A DNA stretch of 64,000 nt, from NCBI GenBank assembly GCA_013396525.1, contig VWYX01000277.1, positions 315,126 through 379,125 of the forward strand. Direction: 5' to 3'. Source of the stretch: Chaetorhynchus papuensis (lineage: Eukaryota > Chordata > Aves > Passeriformes > Rhipiduridae). The notes beneath the pieces are model-generated. The model made no database searches and was not told where the DNA came from. It saw only the letters and a program-made list of their open reading frames with translations. Position 1 is the first letter of the stretch. Every line of letters starts with the position of its first letter. Shown here piece by piece: positions 34,961 to 46,108 of this stretch. Made by a program: the position numbers and the translations under genes.

Positions 34961-37900
34961 AAGTCTTTTGACTGTGTTTTGGATTTGTATTTTAAGGTTA
35001 AAAGAAAGGAAGAACTGTCTGCATGTCAGGGAATTTGAGCTGCACCATGAACCACTTCTGAAAAGTTTACCCCAAGCCTTCCTCCCATCTGCTGGGTTAT
35101 GTGCCATGGGCTCACAAGGAATGGCTTTATGCTCTGCACAGTGGCACTCTGACTGCCCAGCTTCCTGATTGAGGGGAACCTGAAGCCCGACCAGGCCAGC
35201 TAAGCATCTTGTTTAAACAGCAGGGACTGGAATGGCTTCTCCATCGTTATGGTAGCAATTATCGGTATCAGTGACCCCACAAAAGGGCATCAGTTAGCAA
35301 GAAGTGTCGAACAGTTAATGTGCAAGACCTACATTTAGGCAACAAAAAACTTACCATTGCCTTTCTTGGCTTGCTTTCTGAAAGAGCCATGTAGTTGTTT
35401 TTCTCTGTGTTTCAGTGAAGGATTCATCAGCCAGGCCCAGCCTGGGAGTCTCTGTACTAGTCTGCAGTCCTGTCTTTTCTGTTTCCTTTGATTCTCCCAG
35501 TGTAATGATTTACTACATGAAACAAAGTGTGAGTCCATTTTTTTTTCCCCTCTTATATCTGCTCCTAGAGCTCAGCACTCGCATTTGTTCTAGTTATCTA
35601 AGCCTCCTGCCCTTCCTCTGTACTTAGCTCTGTTTCTCACCACATTATCCAATTAGCACCTCACTAACTATTCTGTGGCTGCCTCTTTCCTGCGACCCAG
35701 CAGTACTTACACCAGCTCAGTTATGCTTCCTATTGATACTCCTCTCATCCATTGTAGGCAATGGGAATGCTGCCTTGTTTAAAAAATAGAAAATCCATAA
35801 AAATATTTTGCTGCATAAAGCCCTAAAATGCCCAGCAATAAAATAGCACGCTATGGGTATCCTTTGGTGCTGAGCATATCTGGTACTGTTTGAGTGCAAA
35901 AATGCTGTTGAATATGAAATTACCTTTGGTTTGCATTGCAGTGGTATAGCCCACGTTGCCGACCCTTCCTAATATATGAAATTCTCAATATATTAAATAT
36001 TTTACTGCTGGTTTTTGGACAGAGGTAATAGGTTTGATGGGCTTCATATCATGAGTTTCAAAGCCAGGACTTCCATATTTCTGTTCCAACAAGTTTTCAT
36101 GAGTGTGGTTACTGCTTTTTTCAAGAGGAGTCTCTGGTTAAATGTTTTTTGGGGTTTTTTTTTCAGATGAAAATGGCTATTAGATTAAGGAGTATGGAAC
36201 AAAACTGAGAAACAAAGTTAGAGAATAAGTATGGCCAACCCTTTATTTACAGTTCAAGGCAGACACAGATCGAGTGATTTTAGCTCTGTAGCATATTAAA
36301 TTACTTAAAGCCTGGGGTTGTGATCTCATCCAACTTTTAGAAATTATGTTGGGTCAGGAGAATCTACCCCATCCAAACACACACATACACCTCCAGTGAA
36401 AAGTTAGAACTGGCAGTAAAGGCCATTTTTCACTAAAATTTCCTTGATTTTGTCTGCATTATTGTGGCTGGAGACAGCTGTGCTTTCTGACTTTTATGGA
36501 TAAGGAAATAAGCATTTACTTATGTTTTCCTAGTCCCAAAGGTATTTGAGAGAAAGCCTTTAAAATTTGTTATTTTAATGATTCACATAGAAGAAAATAT
36601 TTTTGGAAGACCAAGTACTCTGGTCAGCATTCAAATTTAATGTCCATTTAGTAATTAGTTTAAACATGGGTAATTAAAATGTGCATATTAAAGAGCACAC
36701 ATGACTTAAGAGCACATCTCCTTACACATCAGTGGGATCTCTGCTCCCAAATCAGTGGTATTTTTGGAAGGTTTTTCTGAAAGTTTGCACATGCACCAAA
36801 ATTCTCCATTTCCCTCCCATCTATATATTTGTCATTAAACATATAGACATATGGAATTTCACAGCCCAGTACAGCAATGCTTCAATAACAAAGCAGTCCA
36901 GTTTCCCTCTCAAAAGCACAGTAACAGGCTCAAAGAGAGATTTAAGGGACAGATGGGTGTGCACACTCCTGTTAAAGAGGATGTGTGACCTAGAACCTTC
37001 TTTGTGTCTGACTTTCTGCCTCCAATGGCTGCCTTACTAAGGAAGACATGCTGATGCACATGCTATCTAGGGCAAATGGGAAAAACCAGATATCTTGCAG
37101 AAACATGACTTGAAATTAGAAACAGAAGAAATTTGTACATGGACAACTACTTTAAGACTATGACCAACCTTCATTAGTGATCAATGGGACCTTAACTTTC
37201 TCCAGTTCTTCTTGGAGAAGACACAGTGTCTTATGGGAAAGCTGAAGAATTATACCTCTGTGAAGTTGGTCATGCACAAGATCAGAATCAGTCCTCTGAA
37301 TTGCTGCCTTTTTATCTTCTTGCCTTCAGTCTGAATTGACTTTCATCTTGACTTTAAAATGGAGACAGCAGAATAGATCATAAGCATAGAGAAAAAAAAT
37401 TAAAGATAATCAAGCAGTCACATCACATTCTCTCCACATCTCTTTTTTTTTAATGTTTGACTTTTGGTGTGAGTTCCAATTCACAGGTCTTTGTCAGGCA
37501 CTAATTTTCATAAATATAAACATTACTGAAAACTCAAATATAGTATTAAAATCACTTATTATTAATAACTTAAGAAAGCACAGTTTTCTATGTATAGACC
37601 ACATTCAACGAACTTTGCTCACAAAAAGAACCTGGAAGACTAGCTGTCACATACAAATCTTGTAAAAATGTAAGTGGAATTTGATGCTATTCTAATATCT
37701 TACAGAGTAAATTATTAATGTTCAGAGTTAAAGAAAAAATGTGTCTTCTGGGTAAATACACAGCCTCACTCGAAGGACATTCATATACCCTCGCTCTGAA
37801 ACTGTGAGGAGGAAAAAGTCAATATCTTTAGAACCTGAAATGTGGAATGCTAAAGGAAATATAGTACCAAGATACGGGCTTTAAGTTTCTAAATACTGTC

Positions 37901-40296
37901 TATTTTCAGGCAAGAATTTTTCCATATTGCTCTCAGACAAGTTAACGGACACCAAAAAGTCAGTACAGGACTTAATTTGAATATGTACACTCATAGTTTA
38001 TTTACATGCAATACAGACATAAGCACACACGTACCTATGTGAAGTATTTATATATAGATTAAATGAATGTCATCTATACCCACACACACATATGTACACA
38101 TATTTATGTATACTCATTCTGATCTTCCAGACCCTCTGTAAAGAATAATTAATATTAAGCATATATGTATCTAAACACAAATTACATGAAGTGGATGTAC
38201 TATACAGAGCATTTTTTCTCTCACTACTAAGGAAAATGTGATTACCAGGTGCTTTGCCACCTAAAGTGACTGCTGCTGCTCTGAGCTCTGTAATGCAGTT
38301 GTTTGGAAATCACTGCATCTTTGCACAACAACCATCTATGATCTAGGCAAGGTGTCAGAGCTTTTTTATGTGTCTATATTTGATAAATATTCTAAATTTT
38401 GCTTGTGAAGACATTTGTTAATTTTTGTTGAAGGAGGAGGAGAAATTCCTGGCTTGGTGGCTTTAATCATTTTGGGGTTTTTGGTTGAATATGTGTTGTT
38501 CCACTGATAGGTACAAGCTAAACGTTATGTCTGTGATGTTCAATGGAGTTGAAAGACAGCTCCTAATTTCTTCAAACTTTTTTTTTTTAAATTTGTTCCC
38601 TGAATGTTTTTTTCTGGAGAGCCTGTTCCCTGGGAATACACTGGCACCTTGGCAGCTGCTGGGCTATGGATATGGGAAGTGTCCAGGTGACTTCTGTCTG
38701 TCTGTCTGTGGCCACAGGGCTCTGAGCACATGAAAGGCATGAAAGCTATGTGCAGACATAATGAAGTCCTTTGGAATAGAAATGGTCACTGCTGCCTATC
38801 ACCCGCAATTTTTATATTAGTTTCTGAATTTTGGGAAGTATACATTCTAGATGTTATGAGTCTTACAATACTTTTATGTGAGCCCTACTTCCACTTACCT
38901 ACAGTTTCAAAGTTCTGTCTTATTCCTTCTTCTGCCTTTAGAAAATGTTTCATTGCTATACAATCTTCCAAGTCTATCTTAGCCCTCAATCTTCCAAAAT
39001 AAGCCCTGAATGACTGTTAAACAACCATTTTTAGTCTTTTCTTGGGTTGCCACTGTAGACCAGCCTATATATAGGTTGGCATTCAAGAGTACTAGACGCC
39101 TTTACTCCACTCTTTTTAGAGTTATTAATTTACTTTAGGCACAAGTACATTTCCTAACACTCATTTTAGGACTGGTTTAGCCTGAAGTAACTGAAAAATC
39201 AGGAGTGGATATACCTTGTTATTTTGTGTCCTGTGTAAATTCCAAACCATATTTATTAAGGAGGTTTGGTAAAATATTTAAGAAGAAAAACATCATTCTA
39301 TCTTAAATCAAGGGGAAAGGAATAGGATTGAATGGTGTTTATCTTCTTAAATATTTTGAAATAAGTATAAAATTAAGATTTTCAACACTGGTGGTGGGTT
39401 TGGGTGTCCTATTTGCACTGTTTTGAAAGAGTCTGATTTCCAGGGCACATGCTGATTCTGTAGAATCATGTCTCAAAAAATTGCCTAAAATCAAATACTC
39501 AAAAGAAGTAAGTTTTGGAAGGGAAACCCAGACCAAATTATTTGGCTTTTTGATGTGTTATTTTTTTCATCTAAAAATTATGAGAAAAAATGTTGTTTCT
39601 TTTACCCATCTCACTCAGGTAACAATGTATTTGAATGAAAAAGTGCAGCATCCTGTGAAGAAAGATTGTAGGGAGTTACTACTCTCACTGGTTTGAGCTT
39701 TCCTTAGCACAGCCCAATATGCATCTTTCTTGGTTTTGTTCCAGACTAAGAGGATATTTAATTCTTATTATAAAAAGAGGCTATCTTGCAGGAAAAAAAA
39801 AAGTTTTCTATAGGTTTGCTCATTCTATAAAGAGATATTGATTCAATGAATGCTCAGATATTTTTGGTGGGTTTTTTTCCAAATCACTAGTACCTTATTT
39901 ACTGTTTAATATGACTTTTAAATACTGTCAAATTCTTAGAGATTTGGCAACAATCCCAGAACTCTTAGAATCCTTTCTGAACCCAAGTTAACATGAAATA
40001 AAACCCATTTTCTGAATTTTACTTTTTTTTAGAGATGTAAAAATAAAGGTATAGCAGTAACCAGAAGAACAAAGCTCCCTGACGAGGTAAGCCTGGCACT
40101 GAGCCTGGGTGACTCTGCACTACTGAGGAAGCATTAACTGCCCTGAGCATGGTGACAATATCAACACCAATCTAAGTCCTGCTCAGACAGGACCAGCAGC
40201 ACTAATTAGGAATGGATTTTCCTAGAGATGTCACTCAACTCAGAGGAAGAACAGGACTTCCACTCTTCATGTGATTTATGGGCAGTTTGGAGGACC
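34961..40296. other. 5.3 kb of unique AT-rich DNA
   Basis: No gene or transposon recognised. CA/TA-rich simple sequence occurs near 38010-38115. Frames up to 102 codons (36732-37040) are motif-free. Confidence 0.45.
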
Positions 40297-40535
40297 GAGA
40301 CATCCAAGAGAAGGCTTCATGGAGACCTCACAGCAACCTTCCAATAGCTGAAGGCAGCCTGAGGGAAGCCAGAGAGGGATTCTTCACCAGGAACTGTAGA
40401 GATGGGACCAAGAGTAACTGATACAAATTGAAAGAAGGGAGATTTTGGGATGGAATTACATGGAAGAAATTCCTGTGAGGGTGGTGAGATACTGGAACAG
40501 GTTCCCCAGGGAGGTTGTGGATGCCCCAAACATGG
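40297..40535 (+). mobile_element. Diverged CR1 LINE, 3' region, truncated at both ends
   Basis: Wording in order: AAGAGAAGGCTTCATGGAGA and CAATAGCTGAAGGCAGCCTG with a GAGAGGGATTCTTCACCAGG block. Then GGTGGTGAGATACTGGAACA, GTTCCCCAGGGAGGTTGTGG, ATGCCCC. The match stops before the usual 3' terminus, and no tail is seen. Confidence 0.9.
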
Positions 40536-41409
40536 CATTTCCAAAACTCTTTTTCAGGGATAAAATTCTTCTTCACAAGCAAAAATTTCTACTGTCAATG
40601 TAAACCTGAACTGAGCTGAGTGATTTTACTAAGATAATAAAGGTATGTATTTAGAAAAATACATTTATAAAAAGAGATGGAGGGCTTTTAATGTATTTAT
40701 TTTTTTTCTTCACTGTTGTGCTACAGTGTGTCTGTCTATTATTGTTTTTTCATTAAGATTGCTGCACCGTGGACTTAAGGCTGTTTGTTCTCTCCACTGG
40801 TCTGTAAATAACAATAACTAAAAAAGAAACTTTTCTTCTAACTCAGAAAAATATTCCCTGTAGACGTGGTGCTACTCTGGACTGAAGATTTTTCATGGCC
40901 TACTGTTTCTGGCCTGCAGCCACCATCACCTTTAATTGTGATCTTATCACACCTCCCAAATAAAGCAGTATAGAGTCAGTCCTGAGAAGAATAATCTCCA
41001 GAGCCTTTTCAGGGCTGCTGGACCCTTGTGCTGATTACTCATTATACACTTTGAGGTTTTTTTCCCCTGCCAACCCATGAAGCCAAGTACTGCAGTGGAA
41101 CCAGGAAGTGGATCTTTCAATATTGAGGGAGCAGAGCTTGGCCAGCCAAAGGAATTTTAATCCTACAGCTTTGTGGAAAAGGTGTGCAAGTTAATGTGAC
41201 AGCTCAGTTTTCCAGGAAAAGGTTGGAGAACATTCCAGAAGAGTTAGCTGTCAAGTTTGCATGGTCAAATTCTTGTGAAAACATTGCATTTAAAAAGAAG
41301 AGATGTCGATGCCACTTTGGCTCATACTGAATTCGGTGCTTAGTAGCAGTCTGGACTGCTTCATATTTTGATTTGTGTCTACAGAAGCAGTTGGATTTTA
41401 TTTGTAAGA
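40536..41409. other. Unique DNA
   Basis: No gene or repeat recognised. A 94-codon minus-strand frame at 41204-41488 overlaps the MIR-like relic and is probably chance. Confidence 0.4.
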
Positions 41410-41520
41410 AACTGGAATTGGATGCAGGATATTTGGGTTCAAATTGCACATGTGACCTTGGACATTCCTCTTCCCCCTTGAAGCTCATTTTCTCCCATGA
41501 AAAGTAAAGATACTGGTATT
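41410..41520 (+). mobile_element. MIR/CORE-SINE-like relic
   Basis: TTTGGGTTCAAATTGC (B-box-like GGTTCAAAT) is followed by ATGTGACCTTGGACATTCCT, then AAGCTCATTTTCTCCCATGA and AAAGTAAAGATACTGG. This is the order of MIR ('gggttcaaatcc...tgtgaccttgggcaa...cctcagtttcctcatctgtaaaatg...gataat'). Diverged, but four blocks keep their order. Confidence 0.55.
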
Positions 41521-41800
41521 TCTTTCATTTGTCCTATCCAACCTGACTGTGAGCTCTAGATTTTAGACTGGGTCAGTACACCACCTTGCTCTGTGGGGCA
41601 ATCTTCACAGCTTGCTGCTGTACTCCTATAACCGCTGGAATAATAATAGTTCTCATTAGGGACTCCTCTTAAAAATGTGCTTTATCATGGCTAGAGAAAT
41701 CCTCTTTCAGATTATTAATTAAAATGAAATCCAATTCCTTTCAACTATGGACCATGACATTTGCAGTGGGAACATTAAGGGCAGAGAAATTTAAACGAGC
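41521..41800. other. Unique spacer
   Basis: Nothing recognised. Confidence 0.4.
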
Positions 41801-42250
41801 TATCGTGAAAGTTTTATGTTTGAAGGCTTGAAGAAGCATTTGCCCCCTCCTCTCCCCTCCCTGTATGCACTATCTCACATCCATTGCTTATTGACTGATA
41901 GACTTATTGGTGAATTCTACAGCAGTGATCCAGCCCGGGGAGGTCAGCAGGGTGCAATTACTAGCAGAACAGGCTTGGGTGTGCTTCTGAACTACTCCTC
42001 CCTGCACAGCTCTTTCAGTATGCATATCACATCTCCCTGCTTGTAGCAGGCTGATGAGTGTGTGCAGTTAGTGCAGGCACACACATACTTCTGCGCTTTC
42101 CCTGAAAGTGGAGCATTAGCAACTGCAGTCAAAACGCACCGTTGCTTCTTCAGCTCTGATCCGAGCAGCAACTGTCTAATTCTGACTGGAGGAACTAGGA
42201 GACAGCACTGGAGGCAAGTTTAAGAAGGACCTAGTGACACCCTGCTGTCA
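41801..42250. promoter_or_regulatory. Candidate regulatory or 5' exon block (CpG-raised, repeat-free)
   Basis: The block stands out from its AT-rich surroundings by a pyrimidine-rich CCCCTCCTCTCCCCTCCC run (41843-41860) and local CpGs (CCCGGG, TGCGC, AACGCACCG, TCCGAG). It also has an octamer-like ATGCATAT at 42018-42025. It carries no recognisable repeat and no long frame. The texture resembles a vertebrate neural-gene promoter with a 5' untranslated exon, but no gene is recognised. Confirmation would need conservation or transcript data. Confidence 0.25.
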
Positions 42251-44599
42251 CATCTGGTTTCATGGATCTACTTATTAGTAGTCCATTTAAAATTACTTTC
42301 CTAGTCCCATCTGTAGTGCACATCCATGAGAACTGGCTGTCTGGGAAGGAAGGAGCACACTGCTGAAGGTATGTTGCAGTACTCTTTACCTTGCATCTTG
42401 TGCTGAATGTTTTTATCTGTGCATCTCACTTGCAGACATATCCTGGTATACGCAGTTTTGCACTGAGAGCTGATGGAGAAGGGCTTTAACAAATCATAGC
42501 ATTAGGAATAAATAGACATGTTATTTGTTTTGGGTTTTTTTCCTCTTCAATTAGCCATGCTGATTGTTTGTTATGGGGTAAAATTAAATGACTGGATTAA
42601 ACTTTCAGGAAAGATGACAACTCTGACAGCATTTAGCATCACAGGCAAATAGACTGCTGTTATTTCTCTCAGGGCAAAATGTCCATTCTTTTGTTGTTTA
42701 ACTGTGGACATGGAACATTGCTTTCAAAAGGATGTGTTTATTAAATATGGGCTGTGTATGCACTGCCAGCTGAAATTTGCATACATGTTTTGAAATTTGA
42801 AAAAAAGACTCTTTAACTTTCAAAATGCTCTGGACTGCAGCACACTTTAGAAAACAGGAGTGAGCCAGGCTTTTCATTTCACTTAAGTTCTTTTGCTGGC
42901 ATGTATTCATCTGGTAAAAAGTCTTTGCCAAATACAAGAAGTTTGCTGTTATTGCATTTCCATAAATGTAACAGCTGTGAAGAGCATGAATATTCATTGT
43001 GTTTAGATTTTTGCTCCAAAGATTTTTATGATAATTCTGACTTTTCAAAGGGGATGGGATCTTAGATCAAAGAATTATGCAGGTTGAGATATTGTGATAA
43101 GCTGTATATAAGTGTTTCCTCAAAAACACCCTAGTATAGATAAGCATATACTGCAGTACATAGCTGACTGTACCTGTTATTTACTCGCAGCGAACTTGAT
43201 CTGTTGCTTTTACTTATGGATACTTGTGCTAACAGGTCATCAGTGATGAAAATGAAGTACAGTTCAGATGCTGGTCTCTGATGGGATGTTACTTCCCTAA
43301 TGCTGTACAGCTTCAAAACATATCCAAGACATTGCTAATATTAGGATGATTAAATTTTAACTTGGTACATCCTGCATTTTCACTTACTGAAAACTTATTT
43401 TGGGATGTTTCTAAGGTCAGAGAAGCCCACTGCTAGCTCTGTGTATTTTAAGGATATAAAGTGATTTGAGTAATCTTTCCTTAGAAAAATTCTCCTGTTA
43501 ATATTTTATCAAATTTGTATGAGCAGCAGAGATGGTCCTCCCCTGCAGGTAGAAGTAGAATGGTCTTGAAAATACATAAGCAGCATGTGTGCATGTGCAT
43601 CTAGAGATAACTAACTCATCTAAAAAACTTCAATAATCTTAGCTGCCTCTAGATCTCAATGACTTCTCCATTACTAAAAATATCCCATTAATGGGTCATA
43701 CAGCAGGTTTCTGTAACTTCACAGTGAAGAAAACAATTAGACAGGAATTGTGTTATATAAAACCACCTCAAAAACCCTCTTAAGGCTCATTGTAATTATT
43801 TCCTTTAAAAATCCTCCCGGTACGTGGGAAGTGCTGGGAGCTGTGGAGTACCTGCCTCTCAAAAGTGTGACAAGTGGAGCTATCCATGCGTGCTCAAAGT
43901 GAATTTAACATTCCTTATGTCCAGGGGCACCTCTTTGGCAGACTGTCCTCACTCGGGCTGGACTGTGCTGCTCACCACTGGCAAGGTCAGCCTGGCTGGA
44001 GAGCTGTGCCTCCCAGCTGCTCCAGCCCTCAGCCAGAGCTGGGCTGTCACTTACTGTCTCCTCCTCAGGGGACAGAGAAAAAACTGTTTGTCCCTGTCTT
44101 CTGTCATTTTTAATGACAGCTGAATGAATCTGGTGCTTAGGTGGAAAGTTTCTGCTTGTCCCCTCCTATCCACCCCTCTCTACACCATGGATATGCAGGG
44201 GCTGCAGACGTGAAATACATTTAAACACTTATGAGAAAAAGAACAATTTAATGGGTCAGATCTTGTTTCCAGGGAGAGGAAATCAGAGTACTCTCCTTAA
44301 ATCAGTAGGAAGTTGTTTACATGAACAGAAGTTGTTTACAGAGGTGCAAACTGGTGCAAAATCACACTTTCCCTTGGTACTGTTTGAATTTCTGTGACCT
44401 GAGGACCTGGCTCTGTTCCTTTAAAGCCTGGCTTTATTCCAGGAAAAGTAGTCAAAATGGGGAATTTTTCTTTTCACTCACTAGGAAAAAAACCTGCCTG
44501 TGTATGGTGGCAACAACAGATATCTGAGAGCAAACACCTTTTTTCTTTCCCCTCACCAAAGCCTAGGAGGGAAAAAACCCACACCAAACTATCCAATGA
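42251..44599. other. Unique DNA, moderately GC-rich near 43.8-44.2 kb
   Basis: Frames of up to 116 codons (42698-43048, minus) and 99 codons (43824-44123, plus) lack motifs. No repeat recognised. Confidence 0.4.
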
Positions 44600-45349
44600 A
44601 AAACAGCCTCCCAGACGTCTCTGTTTAATTCCCTTCAGGACATATAAGGTCTCCTCTTCTGCTTTAATGTGTGTCAGGCTCCTTCCTGACCTCCACCACT
44701 GCATTGGAGGATGCGAGAGTTAATTCACTATGACCCCTTGGCCGCCTCACCCGTGTGCCTCTTCAAAGCAGATTTGTTGATCATATCAAATGCAGCTGCT
44801 GGTGCGTTTCTCTTCTGCCTTGCGAGAGTCAGAGCTGGCATCCTGAGCCTCGGATGTGTTTTGTTAAGTTACAGTCTCCCAGCCCCAGCATTGTGATTCC
44901 CAAGCCGACCAGCCCTCTAGTGTTGTGAGGTATTTGATGCAAAGAGGTCTCTGTAGCTGTTGCTTGCCTTTAGCAGAGGTAAAGAGGGGGATTTGAAACA
45001 GCTCACGGGAGCTTAATGGATTTATTGGAATCTAGAGTGATTGGTAAAGCCATACAGCATCCAATCCTTCTGTCTGGAAAAAGCGAGAGCGGGGTTTTGT
45101 GTACTTTTAGAGCACCAAAGCCTCTAGGATTGCCACTGCTGCATGGCTGTGAGTCTGTCAGAGGCTGCTGACATACAAACTGCTGCAGAGTTGTTAGAGA
45201 AGACAGCCAGTTGTTTACACACTGAAACTGGGATTTCTGAAAGCATCTTATATCGCACACACACACGCTGCAGCACTGGAGCACTGCACAGGTTCCTCAG
45301 CTCTCCCATGGACGATAGCTGGAAATGAAGATGAAGGGGAAGAAACGCC
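44600..45349. promoter_or_regulatory. Candidate conserved or promoter-like block
   Basis: Repeat-free sequence with more CpG than its neighbours (GGCCGCC, CTTGCGAGAG, AAGCCGACC, AAGCGAGAGCGGGG, ATCGCACACACAC). A weak TATA-like CTTATATCG lies near 45249, about 100 bases before an ATG with an open frame. Two short upstream ATG frames (from 45308 and from 45328) end quickly. The combination suits a 5' flank and leader but is not proof. Confidence 0.25.
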
Positions 45350-45589
45350 ATGAAACCTCAATATTGTAGCAAACTGGGATCCAGATGGCAAACCTTTTTA
45401 CAGCAATATGGTGGATTAAGTTTAAGACTCCCCTGGCTACTACTCTCCTGTTTAATTTGTCTTTCTTTAATGCTGTTTTGTTGTGCTGCTTTTTTGCGGG
45501 GTAATGCCACAAAAATGCCTGGTTTCAGGCACAGTTTTCTATCAGCAGAACTTTCTTTCATCTCTATTAACCCCTTCAGAGCTAATTAA
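45350..45589 (+). other. Open frame with hydrophobic segment; possible first coding exon
   Basis: A 79-codon frame starts at an ATG with G at -3. Its product has a basic, polar N-terminus (residues 1-26, with K, R, W and Q) and then a run of about 23 hydrophobic residues (27-49: LPWLLLS...CLSLMLF...AAFL). That pattern suits a signal anchor or long signal peptide. A GT at 45501 in GCGGGGTAATG could act as a splice donor, ending a 151-nt coding exon just after the hydrophobic run. I do not recognise the protein. The frame length is within what chance gives here, and T-rich DNA easily encodes hydrophobic runs. It is listed because it sits in the CpG-raised block. Confidence 0.2.
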
Positions 45590-45889
45590 CTGATTGCATG
45601 ATCAGTAGCAGCAATTTGAACTATATATGGAAAAAATGCTTTCACAGTACAGGCAAAGTATGAAACCAAGGTGATTTGCACATAAAGGAAGAAAAATAAC
45701 CTGTTGGAGGAAGAACAGGTTTTCACTCTTCTGGGCTTTATCACTAGTCAGAAATAATTTTCAGTAGTGCAGCTGCAATAATGGCTGAATTTATTCACAG
45801 GGGAGACGCAAACCTCAGGTTGGTGTTGTACACATGCCAACATTTTTGAGGCTAGATGTCAGGTAGTTTTGTTTTCCCCTGTAACTTAC
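45590..45889. other. Spacer between the two candidate exons
   Basis: No repeat recognised. It contains the consensus donor GTAAGT of the minus-strand candidate (complement of 45884-45889). Confidence 0.3.
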
Positions 45890-46108
45890 AGATCCAGAAG
45901 CTGCTACTGGTGTTTGAATATGTTCTTCCTTCTTCGTGCAGTCACTGCAAGGATCATCACTGCCCACATCTTCTTCAAAAAGCTGGTTGGTGAGACACCC
46001 AGTGGTGACAGGGAGCACCCGTGAGCCGGACAGTGGGACTTCCCGGGTGCCTTCCTGCGAGTTATCCTTTAGCAGAAATCTTGTCAGAAAGGCACCCTCA
46101 GACAACAT
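45890..46108 (-). other. Open frame ending at a consensus splice donor; possible exon
   Basis: A minus-strand frame runs from an ATG (complement of 46106-46108) to beyond 45890. It is acidic and cysteine-containing toward its end (FEEDVGSDDPCSDCTKKEE). At 45890/45889 the minus strand reads GGATCT|GTAAGTTACAG, a textbook donor. The acceptor side is weak: candidate AGs are preceded by A rather than C or T. The product is not recognised. GTAAGT is expected about 15 times per strand in 64 kb by chance, so the support is modest. Confidence 0.2.
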
